DNA of 64,000 nt from Lottia gigantea (taxonomy: Eukaryota > Mollusca > Gastropoda > Lottiidae). Positions 54,201 through 64,000 of this stretch are shown here, piece after piece. The stretch spans positions 1,925,701 to 1,989,700 of the forward strand of contig NW_008709295.1 of the NCBI RefSeq assembly GCF_000327385.1, given 5' to 3'. Under the pieces are notes generated by a model. It saw nothing but the letters and a program-made list of their open reading frames with translations. It made no database searches and was not told the DNA's origin. Position 1 is the first letter of the stretch, and every line of letters starts with the position of its first letter. A program made the position numbers and the translations under genes.

Positions 54201-55990
54201 ACTAGAGCCACACGTGGCACAGAGTGGGACTTTGCAAATGTAGCAAATTGCAAAAGACCCTGAAAAAATCAACCTTCGACGATAATTAGATCAAGTGCAA
54301 GAACAGTCTAAAGTTGAGAAATTTTCATTTTTTAGAAGATTCTAATACCAGAAGTAGACGTCAGATCTCACAAATGAAAGCATCAGCAGATAGCCAAGGT
54401 CAATGACCTTTGACCTTGTAAAGGAGAAGGTCTAAAAAGGTCAAGATCAAGAGATATACGTCATCAAAATTTCAAATTGCACACGACGATAATACCGGAA
54501 GTTGACATAGGACAGCAAATATAAAAGTATAAATAGACAGTCAATGCCAATGACGTTTGATCCCACAAAGGTCAAGGTCAACAAAGGTCAAGGTCAAAAA
54601 TTGAAAATTGTCAATTTCCAAAACCTGTTCCTTTTTTTGAACTATGAAGCGGAAACAACCGGATTTCTAAGACAAAGTGGCTCAAAATATGAGGTAATTG
54701 TATGCAAAGTTCCATTTTGAACAAATGTATACTTTGCGAGTTATGCCCCTGGCCAAAAATAATGAGTAATTTAACCCGGATGTGCCACGCCCACTTCAAT
54801 CTTTTGCATAGGTTAATTGATATTCAAAATGTTACGTTATGTTCCAAATGTCAAGCTCCTACATAATACAGGTCAAAAGATATAGGTCAACAAAAGTCAA
54901 CAAAGGTCAAAATCGAAAAATGAAAATATCCAAATGTAAAAAACCCGTTCCTTTTTTGGAACTATAAAGCTGAAACAACTGAGCTGTTAACACAAACTGG
55001 CCAAAAGGATGAGGTAATTGTGTGCAAAGGGCCTTTTTGAACAAACGCATCCTATGCGAGTTATGCCCCTGCCTCTAAATGTAAACAATAAGTAATTCAA
55101 CCCGGATGTGCCACGCCCACATAAGTTTTTTTGTCATAGATGAATTCATATTCAAAGTGTCTAGTTGTACCGGTATTCCAAATATCAAGGTTCTACATCA
55201 AATAGATCATAAGATATACATACAACGACGCAAATAGTGTTAAAAAAACTCAAATTTGAAAAAATCACGAATTTCAATTTTGCTTTAAAAAAGCAAATGT
55301 TATATATCTATGTAAAGTACATGAGACGCACATTAAGAAACCGAAAAAATTAACCTTCTAGGTTATTTCGGTCACGTGCTACAGCAGTCCAAAGTTGCGA
55401 ATTTGTTTTTTTTCGGACAGCTGTAAAACCGGAAGTACATGTCGGATGTCAAATGTCAAAGTATCAAATGATAGCTAAGGTCAATGACCTTTGACCCTAT
55501 AAAGGTCAAGGTCATCAAAGGTCAAGGTCACGTGGTGTGGTTGTTATATATCTATGTAAAGTGCATGAGAATCACATTAGGAAACCGAAACAATTAACCC
55601 TCTAGGTTAATTAGGTCACGTGCTAGAGCAGTCCAAATTTGCGAATTTGGCTTTTTAAATATGAATTTCTTCAATTTCTTTTGCATAGGTTAATTTATAT
55701 TCAAAATGTTACGTTATGTTCCAAATGTCAAGCTCCTACATAATATAGGACAAAAGATATAGGTCAACAACAGTCAACAAAGGTCAAAATCGAAAAATGA
55801 AAATATCCAAATGTAAAAAACCCGTTCCTTTTTTGGAACTATAAAGCTGAAACAACTGAGCTGTTAACACAAACCTTCCAATTTATACTTATGCACATCG
55901 TCGCCTATATAGAAGGTCTATGATAGTTGAAAGGTTGTTGCAACTACTGCAGTCTAAGCACAGGAAGGTGTGTAAAAATCAAAAAAAAAA
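54201..55990 (+). repeat. Array unit 3, right end rearranged
   Basis: Colinear with unit 2 to about 55550, then a second partial run of LTR-free unit phrases (55540-55870) before the A-rich end at 55981-56004. Confidence 0.75.
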
Positions 55991-56187
55991 AAAAAAAAAA
56001 AAAATTGACATTTCGATAACAAACTGAAGCAAAGTCCCACAAAAAAAAGATTTGACAATTCGATAACAAACTGGGACTTTGTAACGTCCCACAATGATGT
56101 CATATAACCTGTGTTATGTGCAGTTTTGGCTGGGGAGCGTGACCAGAAGTAGACAAAAAAAAAGCACTGTAATTAAAGTCTACTTAC
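55991..56187. other. Interval between array and cyclase exon
   Basis: Poly-A run at 55981-56004, then a repeated phrase GACA(A)TTCGATAACAAACTG (two copies). No further cyclase exon recognised. Confidence 0.4.
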
Positions 56188-56277
56188 CTTCATATCTATA
56201 CAGCCCCGTGGATCACATGAATATGGACAGTTTTCTAGCTCACGCTTTGTCACTTCACTAATATGAATTTCCATCGC
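56188..56277 (-). CDS. Nucleotidyl (guanylate) cyclase, downstream exon
   Basis: Minus-strand exon of 90 nt: acceptor CTTTCCGTAG|GCG, donor AAG|GTAAGTA. Encodes 30 residues, AMEIHISEVTKRELENC with a following DPRGCIDMK, the part of class III cyclase domains just after the last catalytic loop (compare KIHIS..T...L......RG.V.MKGKG). In phase 0 with the upstream exon at 58951-59060. The conserved KGKG-containing end must lie in a further exon below 56188, which I cannot find in the window. Cyclic GMP (or cAMP) synthesis is the family role. Confidence 0.8.
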
Positions 56278-58950
56278 CTACGGAAAGAATTGAAAAACAT
56301 ATTGTTAACCTCGCTCGGAAGTTGTTCTTACTTGAAATTGTTCCCTTGACAGCTGCCTAGATTAAGTTGTCCAATAAACTTGAAATCCAATTTCAACGCG
56401 AAACAAAAAAAAGCTTTTTATCGGGTGGGATTATTCTGATTTTGATCCTGTAGATATTTACAATTACCTTTCTAATCAAACTGTAGCGATATTTTAAACC
56501 TTAAATAAAATTGCCGATACAGTATCATTATTATCCTTCACAATAATATACTTTTCTGATCCCATGACACTGAATGGAAAAATAAAAAAAATATACGAAA
56601 CGGTCATTTGTATTCGATGTAAAAGGTATTGCGCCGGAATACCATGGCGTGCTAACTAATTGGATTTGGAAACAATAGAGAACTCAGATCAAGGCAAACC
56701 AATAACGTAGTTGGTAGAGAATAGTTTTGTCCTCTACTACGACATTTGAACTGGGATAGCCCAGTTGGTAGTGATTTCGTATTTGACATATCCTAATTTG
56801 AAGGGAGTTAATTATGAAGTTAATTGGGGGAATAGAAGGGGTCATCACAACCATACATTGAAAGGCGTTGTGACAGAGCAAAAGCAAAGTGGCGACCGGT
56901 CTTAAAATGGGTTAGATTTATCAACATAATCCTTTGGTTTTCGCCAATACCCTATCGCAATATTTTTGGCGTCAAAATGCAAATTTGAAACCAAACTGAA
57001 GGCCAAAATAAATTTTTCGATACCGCAACTTGAACTGTGGTACAATCTTTCTAATAGCAACCATGATGTATTCAATATTTCTCAAAACAACGTATGGATT
57101 TGGTTCGATAGTCAAAATATTCTGTTTTGGATTCGCGGTGAGTTACGCAACTATAAGTCTCACATTGAATTGGTGAAATACACGAATCTTTAATCCTATG
57201 CAATGGCTCTCGGTACTAGCCAAATTAATCAGTACCCACTTTGGAACTCGGTTTTAACCCTGTCACACCGGACTGCGACCATTCGCGGTCTTTCGGCGAC
57301 TAAAATTGTACTTCGTTACAAGAAAACGCGAGGTAAAATCTCTTCAAATTACAAATTCTACATCGGTCGCTATCAACCTGCGACATATTGAACCAATTTG
57401 AGTTCCCAAGGCGCGTTTCTAATAAAATCTATGCCTTTGGTGCACATTTTTATTACGTTTATGGAGATGTTACGACTAAAGACATTTTAATTTCGTCGAG
57501 ACGGTGAGTATAGGTGACAGTGGAGCGCACCGTTCGGTATCTGACGCGTCCTTCACGCTTATGGCGACCTTAACATGATGTGAGATAACCATAGCAGCTC
57601 AGTAGGGACGCCTTTCCCGTGTGACGGTTTATAACTGAACAAATTGTGACTTGTGATACGTCCCAACGTTTGAACAAGAGACGCTTCGTTATGACCATTT
57701 CTATTTATTTCGATCTCCCGGCAGCGAAAGAGGGGGGTCTGCAACATTCGTCACTGTGCCAAAAGTATTAGATGAGATACTCTAATAGGTTCGTTTTACC
57801 GCTTGGATCTTTTGTTTATTAACATTAGTCGAAAGTCAGAAAACTCCACTGAAATTCGGTATTTGGAAAGTCGCGAGTTAACTGCATTAAAGACATTGTG
57901 GTCACAAAGCGCAAATCAATGACTTGAATGACACATGTCAAAACTGTGTCTAAAGTACCAGAAGCTAACGTGAGCTAGACTCTATGCACTCTTGATTAAT
58001 TCGGCATGTAAGGGTTAATGGACAGTTAGGACAATCGGAAAACATTCAGTCATTTTGTCCTCAAAGCATTATGTTACACGTTTAGTCGTTACGACTGTTC
58101 ACGATAACGGACACCACAATACAGGAGTTTCGCATGTACTTTCTGAAGTTAGCACAGGATTATTCGGGATGTAAATCCATACAATCGTCCTGTTACACTT
58201 GTAAATGTATTCGATGTAAACCCACACAACAGGTTATGGTCCCATTGGCCTAATTATCAAAAGGGACACTTAACATACATATGCTCGTGTTGGGATACAT
58301 TATGATGGACCTTTCTTGACTAAAAAACTTCATGGTTGAGTGCGCTGTTCACTGGGCTAGCTTGAGTGCGGTCTACTTAGAAATGACATGAGCGCTCGAT
58401 ACTGGAATGTTTTGTGTGCATTTACCAGATTCGCCGAACCGTGCCATTCAAGAAATTATTGTAGAAGACATTACTAGTGAGGGGTTAGAAATGGTATTTG
58501 TGATCGTGAAGGGCGCCATGCCTCGTGACCGTTTTGTTGTCAGGAGGATGATACCTCAGATAATACCTCACTAACACACAACCATTTTATCTTCAGCTAA
58601 GCTGGGTGACAGTTTACAACCGAATCGGTAGATTATATCCCCATACGCTTAAGATGGTGTCGTGGCCTTCAGGTTAAACTATTAAAATGTACCCCGGATT
58701 AGTTGTTCACGATAGTGTTGTTGATATCTTATTTGGCGACGAAGAGTATAGGTGAAATAGCATTCGTTTTTGTCTATTAGATGTGTAAAATCGACTCATA
58801 CTTTTGTAATCGTTTTGTATCGCTAGTTATCAGGGTGATATATCGCGCAGTACCTATGTTCTAGTTTATTTCTGTTGTGTTAGTGGGGGAGTTAATAGTG
58901 AAAATATTGAAAATAAAAGAGTTATTTTCAAAAATTATAATGTAACATAC
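56278..58950 (-). other. Cyclase intron (2673 bp)
   Basis: Bounded by matching splice sites in compatible phase (phase 0). Contents: no transposon or ORF recognised; small poly-A stretches and unique-looking sequence. Confidence 0.7.
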
Positions 58951-59060
58951 CTCACCAGTTGTCTCCATTTTTGCAGCTGTGGTCACTGTTTCACCAAACA
59001 AACAGTAACGAGGCATCTTAATACCAACGACGCCTGCTACAACTGCCCCGCTGTGGATAC
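58951..59060 (-). CDS. Nucleotidyl (guanylate) cyclase, catalytic-loop exon
   Basis: Minus-strand 110-nt exon: acceptor GTATTTACAG|GT, donor GAG|GTATGTTAC. Encodes (G)[19 protein letters not shown] then [17 protein letters not shown], the signature of class III cyclases ([35 protein letters not shown]), closest to guanylate cyclases because of KMPRYCLFG. In most catalytic chains the last loop reads TVNxxxR; here the Asn is Thr and the Arg is Lys, as in soluble cyclase alpha chains (NVTLANKFES), which rely on the beta chain for these residues. So this may be an alpha-like or otherwise specialised chain. Upstream exons are beyond the window or hidden past the BEL fossil. Confidence 0.85.
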
Positions 59061-60059
59061 CTGTAAATACCATATAATTAAATTTGAACGAGTTATAGAC
59101 GATGTATATAAATTAAGTAAATAACAAAATAACACCAAGATTTAATCTCGTACATGTTTCAGTAGTATCTTCAAGGATACATTACATAGTAACAATGAAA
59201 TTTACATACGTCATCATGGAGGAATATGAATGAATGAATATTATATGAATGAAATATGCATAAATTAATCAATCATTCACTAAAAATGTAATAATAAAAT
59301 GAGAAATGTATCACCTATTCAATAGAGGTTTATGTTTTTGAATAAAATATTCCTCTTTTAATGTTCTCTCTTTTTCACAACTGTTTAGGAGCTGATAGAA
59401 CGGAAATATTTTGAATTTAATAGGATCAAGGGTACATTCATCCAAGTGTTTACTCACAGATATCATTCTATAACACTTAGACCCTACCGTTCTCACCTGA
59501 CTTACAAAATGCAATCAAAATTTGTTGGCAGTTTATGTCAAATTTTATTTCATTTTGTGTGTTTGATTAAATCAACAATGTCTTGTACAAATTAGATTTT
59601 TGGTACGATTTGACATAGATTGGCGACGGCCTCTGATATACTGAAAATTTATCAGGCAAGTGGGCGTATCTTGCTAGGCAACCATTTGTCTCAAGGAAAT
59701 TGTGAACATGTTCATTCCGATAAAATTATTCGCAAGGAATCTACGCAAGCTGTGGAATCTTCAGAAAGTTCGGTGCCTCGGACTAATATAATGTATTAAC
59801 AGCAACACGAAGATGTCCCTAACGAAGACTACAATAAACAAACTTTTACCAAAGCCACGTTTTCCACACGTCCAAGCATGCCGTCATACAGTCAACAACG
59901 TGGCATCAGGGTGTAACCAAGTTTTCCTTTATGTTGTTTTATTGCAAATTATTCTTGTATGTTCATGTTTATAAACTTTACTTCACAAACTTTTCATAAC
60001 AAAAACTAACTTATTTAACAAAGGATTTTGATTAACGAAGGACTGTTCCATTGGCATTT
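59061..60059. other. Presumed cyclase intron, with GIY-YIG remnant
   Basis: Upstream flank of the cyclase exon. Apart from the nuclease remnant at 59311-59514 nothing is recognised. Confidence 0.4.
59311..59514 (-). pseudogene. GIY-YIG nuclease C-terminal remnant, third type
   Basis: Minus-strand frame with SKHLDECTLDPIKFKIFPFY and LKEEYFIQKHKPLLNR. The pattern (SxHL..C......F.I.PFY ... KExxFIxxxKPxLN) is the C-terminal part of GIY-YIG domains carried by some retroelements (PLE or nuclease-bearing LINE). Not similar in detail to the other nuclease domains in the window. Only 67 codons; no RT nearby. Confidence 0.5.
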
Positions 60060-63000
60060 TAAAGGTTGCAGATCTTAGAAGATTGTTCCGTCCTATATGA
60101 GTATACGAGGAATACGATAACCACTTATCAACACTAAATCACCTTTATGGATTTCCTTGTCCGCGGAAAACCTTTTTTTAAGACTAATAAGAGATTTCAG
60201 ATATTCTGCACTCCACCTATTCCAAAAATTATTCACTAGCCCCACCAGGATGCTCTTTCAACTATGTATTTCCACTGAATTTTCTTGTAGGTGAGATGAT
60301 CTTGCACTGCAGGATTTTCAAATTGTAATTCCTTGTCAGCACATTTAAACGTTTTAGCGTTATCTGACCATATAATGTTACATATACCGCGTCATGCAAC
60401 CATACGACGTAATGCAAGAAGAAAACTTTCAACAGTCATATCAACTACTAATTCCAAATGAATAGCCCGAGTAACTGCACAAGTAAACAGGCATATATAA
60501 GCCTTTTTATGGTCCTTAAGGCAAACAGGTCCTGCGAAATCAAGTCCTATATTGCTAAATGGTGGCGCTTGAGCCACCCGATCGGCGGGCAACGGTGTAA
60601 TTTCTTGTGAAAATGGCTTTGTCTTATAAAATCCACAAATTAAACACTTATGAATAACTTGCCTGACTGAAGACCTGCCTTTAAGGATCCAAAAACGTTG
60701 ACGAAGAACAGAAAGAGTATGTTCCGTGCCTCCATGAAGTTCCTGAGAATGTACACTTTGAATCAACAACTTCACAAATGTATGCCCAGATGGCAATATA
60801 ATTGGATGTTTTTGTTCTGGACTAAGCAATGACTTTAATCCTTCCCCCAACACGTAAAACACCAGTGCCTTTATCATTGAAAGGGTTGTTATTTTTGGGT
60901 ACTTCACTAGCATGTAAACTTGATAATTCTTCGTCAAATGCTTCTTTCTGAACACAAGTACCAACCACTGTTCAGACTCATCTACTTCAGGCACTGTGAG
61001 TGTTGAACAAATTCTATTATTTTTCTCAAGCTTGATATTAAGTTGAAATCCTCTTATCCAGACTACAGTTCTGACCAGACGACAATACTTTTACTTTATC
61101 ATCCATTGATGCTGACCGTGTATCTTGAGGCCAGTTATCATTTGTCAGCTGTAATTATTGGGGACCATGCCACCATAATTGCTGGTTGATTAGATTTTCA
61201 GCTGTGACTTCCCTTGTGACCAAATCACTCGGATTACTGGCACTCGGACAATACCTCCAGACAGTTGGTTCATATAAGGACTGGATTTCTTGAATACAAT
61301 TTAAGACAAATTACTTCCATTGCGATGCCAAGCCTCTGATCCAGTGCAGAGTAGAGGAATTGTCTGTCCAACATGTAACCTTGTGAACTTCAATATCAAT
61401 AAGAGACTGGACATACTTCAAAAGGCGTGCTGTAATCAGGACAGCCATTAATTTCAAACGTGGAAGTGTGATCCGTTTTACTGGAGCCACTCTAGACTTC
61501 GACATGATTAACCTCGTATAAGAGTTGGCATCTTCTGCTGACGTGACCCTTAAATAAATTGCTGCGGAGTAGGCTTGCTCTGGGGCGTCTCCAAATACAA
61601 CTCGATTCGATCATAGCTACTCAGAGGTAGTTCTGTATATTTTCTTGGAATCTGTAGACATTCTAATGTGGGTAGTTCTTCAAACCATCAAATCCATAAT
61701 TCTGAGAGGTCACCTGGAAGAACATCATCCCAATCTAAACCTTTCGACCATAAAGACTGAAATATGATCTTAGATCTTACTGTTAATGGTACAATAAGAC
61801 CCAGAGGATCATATACCTGAGCTGCTTGATTTGGAATCAATGACACCATCTGGTACCTTTATTTTGAAATTCAGAGTATCCCTTTGAGGGTTCCATCAAA
61901 AACCAAAAGTCTTCATAGAATAATTAATATCGTTGGTGTCATTTTCAAAGCATATCTGGTCATAAGGGGCCCTGTCATTGAGTGGAATGTTGCTCATAAC
62001 AAATGAACTGTTGCTTGCCCATTTCGTTAGATTGAATCCACCAATACCCATAAGTTCCTTTAATTCTTGTTGCAAGTTTAAGGTATCCTCTTGAGTATCT
62101 GTTACAGTTGCTATGGCGTCAATATAGGTGTTTTGTAAAACTTCTTTAGATGCAACAGGAAACTGTTCTTGGTAAAACTAGGAATGGACTTGCAATAATA
62201 CCAAATGTCAATCTTGTCATACGATACGCCTTGGGTGGAGAATAAGTAGAAAGCCCTCTCCATAGATATCGATGAGCATCTTTGTCCTTTTCATTTAGTT
62301 TGACTTATAAAAACATCTTTTGAATATCACCGACCAATGCTACCTGGTTCTTTCTAAACTTTAATAAGATTCCAACCAAATCTCGTTGCAACGACGGACC
62401 AGCATGAATACAGCTATTCACAGACGTACCAAATTCATCAGTGGACGATCCACCAAATACAATTCTAACTTTGGATGTACTCTTATCGTCTCTGAAGACA
62501 GCATGATGAGGCAAATAAAATACTGGACGATCAACTCGTTCGTAGGAACTTCTTCAGAAAACTCTTATATTAAATATTTCTCAATAGCTTCTTGATAAAC
62601 ATGTGCTTTACCTGGATCCCTAAACAAATTTCGCTCCAAACTAACTAAACACTTGACTGCTTCATTATAATTATTCTTCAGGGAGAAGTCCTTACTCATC
62701 CACTATGTCCTGTTTGATGAAAGATCGTTGGGAACCTTGATCAAAGAAGCATCGTACTACTTTCAATGTACCATTCGAAACGTGCAAGACAGCTGGAGCG
62801 GTCTGGAGTACAATCTGTCCAGATTGATCTGAAGTAAAACTGAAGTTGGCTGTAATTTGAGAAGCGACAGGGGATGCAATTGTTGTTTGGTTACTCAAAG
62901 AATCCTTGCTGATGTAGCTGTCAAGATGAAGTAAGCTGTTATGTCGCCTACTGCAATGTTTACACATCGAACTCTGACATTCACTTGAGGTTAGGCCTGG

Positions 63001-63115
63001 ATCAAGGCATAAAAAGCATAAACGTTTATTTAATATTCGTTGATGTCTTTCTCGAAGGAGATGTCAGAAATCCAATGCAGTTCTGAATTTGATGAGACTT
63101 ATTACATATCGTCGG
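60060..63115 (-). mobile_element. BEL/Pao LTR retrotransposon, fossil
   Basis: Minus strand, normal order: gag-end zinc knuckles and protease (about 62650-63115; CKHCSRRHNSLLH, FFDQGSQRSFI), RT (about 61540-62650; MPHHAVFRDDKSTSKVRIVF, ALVGDIQKMF), RNase H (about 61080-61530; KRITLPRLKLMAVLITARLL, CWTDNSSTLHWIRG), integrase (about 60070-61010; HIS..ELHGGTEHTL, CLICGFYKTK, NIGLDFAGPV, VTRAIHLELV). This is the Pao/BEL type because of the protease/RT signature and KITLPRLELxA motif. No LTRs seen. It lies within the flank or intron of the cyclase gene. Broken about a dozen times, fairly old. Confidence 0.88.
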
Positions 63116-63791
63116 TGAAGAGTCAAAAGGTCGTATCTCAAAAATGTCGTAAAAACTTTTTATTGCATTTATGAATTCAGAATCAACAGGCGCAACTTTT
63201 TATATACTAGCCGTATGTATAACCCAATAAAAAATTGTCCTTGGATCATGTGTTCTAAAATCGTATGTTGATTTGTTAAAAAGTTGAAATGCAAAAATAT
63301 CGTATTTCAGAGATTTTTTTTGATGTGAGCACCAAATCTTCCAAAAAGCATCTGTTTTGCCGAAAATATCAATAGGTATGTTATAAAACATCAATTTTCT
63401 TATTTGTTCGTATCTAGCTACTCATCGTACCATCTCAAGCACACTCCTTAACCAATACCAGCCTGACATTTTATAGCTTTAAGTTTCTTGGCGGTAAAAT
63501 ATGAAATGTAAATAGTTTTATGGTTTCTCCTCAACAGAACCATTCATACATTTATCAATTATTAGCAAAATACATTTGAAGCATTACTGACGATCAGAGA
63601 CTTGTTAAATCTGTCTTTTATTTCAAGTTTCACGAGATACGACAATTTGCTATGTAATTTAATTACTTTTTGGTAATTGTGTCTGACATACGACATTTTG
63701 TACCTTAAATTTGTATCATAACATTCAAATGAAGTGGAATGATTTGACTTTTTATATTTCAGATATTTGCTAATAACTTCATAAATCCCAA
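63116..63791. other. AT-rich interval
   Basis: No ORF or repeat supported. A polypyrimidine tract with TTTTTATATTTCAG ends at about 63763, a possible splice acceptor for the next frame. Confidence 0.4.
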
Positions 63792-64000
63792 ATGTCTACG
63801 AACAGCAGCCTATCACGTGGTAAACGCCTGGTGCAACTATCGCTGATTTCAAGCACATCCACTGTTACACAGACAATCCATACAGATTTGGCTAATGATA
63901 GTGTTGTTAATAGATCAGATAGTCCAACAGTGGATGAGTTATTTGGTAACGCACAGGGTAAAATGGCTGATATTTCAGATGACGAATCACTTGACTCAGA
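63792..64000 (+). CDS. Unknown open frame, runs off the right edge
   Basis: ATG at 63792, 69 codons open to the end of the window: MSTNSSLSRGKRLVQLSLIS, then Ser/Thr-rich and acidic sequence (VVNRSDSPTVDELFG, MADISDDESLDS). Low complexity, probably disordered N-terminus of a larger protein. A good splice acceptor (TTTATATTTCAG) lies 28 bases upstream, so it could be the first coding exon of a host gene. Family unknown; it could also belong to a mobile element. Composition is coding-like but evidence is limited. Confidence 0.45.
   Translation, partial: MSTNSSLSRGKRLVQLSLISSTSTVTQTIHTDLANDSVVNRSDSPTVDELFGNAQGKMADISDDESLDS

Larger units (their letters stand above)
45180..55990 (+). repeat. Tandem array of about 1.8-2.1 kb non-coding units rich in GGTCAAGGTCA
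   Basis: The phrase (A)CTARAGCCACACGTGGCACA plus GAGTGGGACTTTGCAAATGT starts units at 47487, 51708 and 54201. Net unit lengths, after removing the PLE and SINE, are about 1.9, 2.1 and 1.8 kb. Each unit contains in order: the start phrase; 'accggaagtagac' block; two related 290-bp sub-blocks ending in AACCCGGATGTGCCACGCCC; a block with GGTCACGTG and CCTTTGACC; an ATGGCGGCC-type block; an A-rich end. Left of 47487 an incomplete unit contains an internal 0.9-kb duplication (45368 versus 46262). The third unit is rearranged at 55550-55980. No coding capacity. An A-run before each start phrase might be a retroposon tail or a satellite feature. Confidence 0.85.

Noticed and set aside
57203-57391. 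62-codon plus-strand frame in the cyclase intron
   Set aside because: No recognised motif, no splice context, length expected by chance.

Overview
This looks like a metazoan, most likely molluscan, nuclear DNA window from a draft assembly (89 N at 12363-12451). Evidence: spliced host exons with GT..AG borders, a low-GC background, tRNA-derived SINEs, and the interspersed repeat near 25 kb with a GGACGGACCGACGGACAG-type end that is common in mollusc genomes. Almost everything else is mobile DNA nested in mobile DNA. Host genes that can be supported are two exons of a class III nucleotidyl (guanylate) cyclase on the minus strand (58951-59060 and 56188-56277), a decayed multi-exon gene of an expanded invertebrate family with a CXC-type cysteine-rich end (41313-43402), and an open reading frame running off the right edge (63792-64000).

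Layout. 1-10048 is a Polinton/adintovirus-like fossil (phospholipase-like, integrase, adenain-like protease, fibre-like, DNA polymerase B, penton-like genes) invaded by two Penelope-like elements (PLEs) and by an unidentified 0.6 kb insert with a 147-bp tandem unit. 10049-17553 is a nearly full-length L1/Tx1-type LINE inserted into the Polinton integrase region with a 7-bp target duplication, and itself invaded by a tandem pair of PLE ends. 17789-19102 is a Ty3/gypsy 3' end with its LTR. 19103-22350 is a second Polinton block starting at a palindromic terminus; 22351-24995 is a PLE that ran into it; 25206-28450 a second Ty3/gypsy fossil; 28706-29936 an unclassified zinc-finger ORF; 30113-36535 a third Polinton block (capsid end, ATPase, two capsid-module genes, polymerase B, membrane protein, integrase end). 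38490-38837 and 40106-41092 are two small Polinton remnants. 45180-55990 is a tandem array of roughly 1.8-2.1 kb non-coding units, interrupted by a PLE (48503-50838) and a SINE (53403-53769). 60060-63115 is a BEL/Pao fossil.

Most interesting points. (1) The PLE family carries an SGNH/GDSL-hydrolase-like ORF just upstream of its reverse transcriptase; the two overlap by a few bases, and the overlap contains a correctly phased UUUAAAC heptamer, present in both copies that retain the region, suggesting -1 programmed frameshifting. (2) The tandem array is packed with AGGTCA-type nuclear receptor sites (TCAAGGTCA, IR1 and DR1 arrangements), ACCGGAAGT ETS sites and CACGTG boxes. (3) Polinton blocks contain parvovirus-type phospholipase and adenovirus pX-like modules and end in a conserved hairpin. 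(4) PLEs are found in or against Polinton sequence at several independent places.

All Polinton, Ty3/gypsy and BEL/Pao copies are treated as broken fossils; none looks functional. Domain calls come from reading translated sequence by eye, without database searches.
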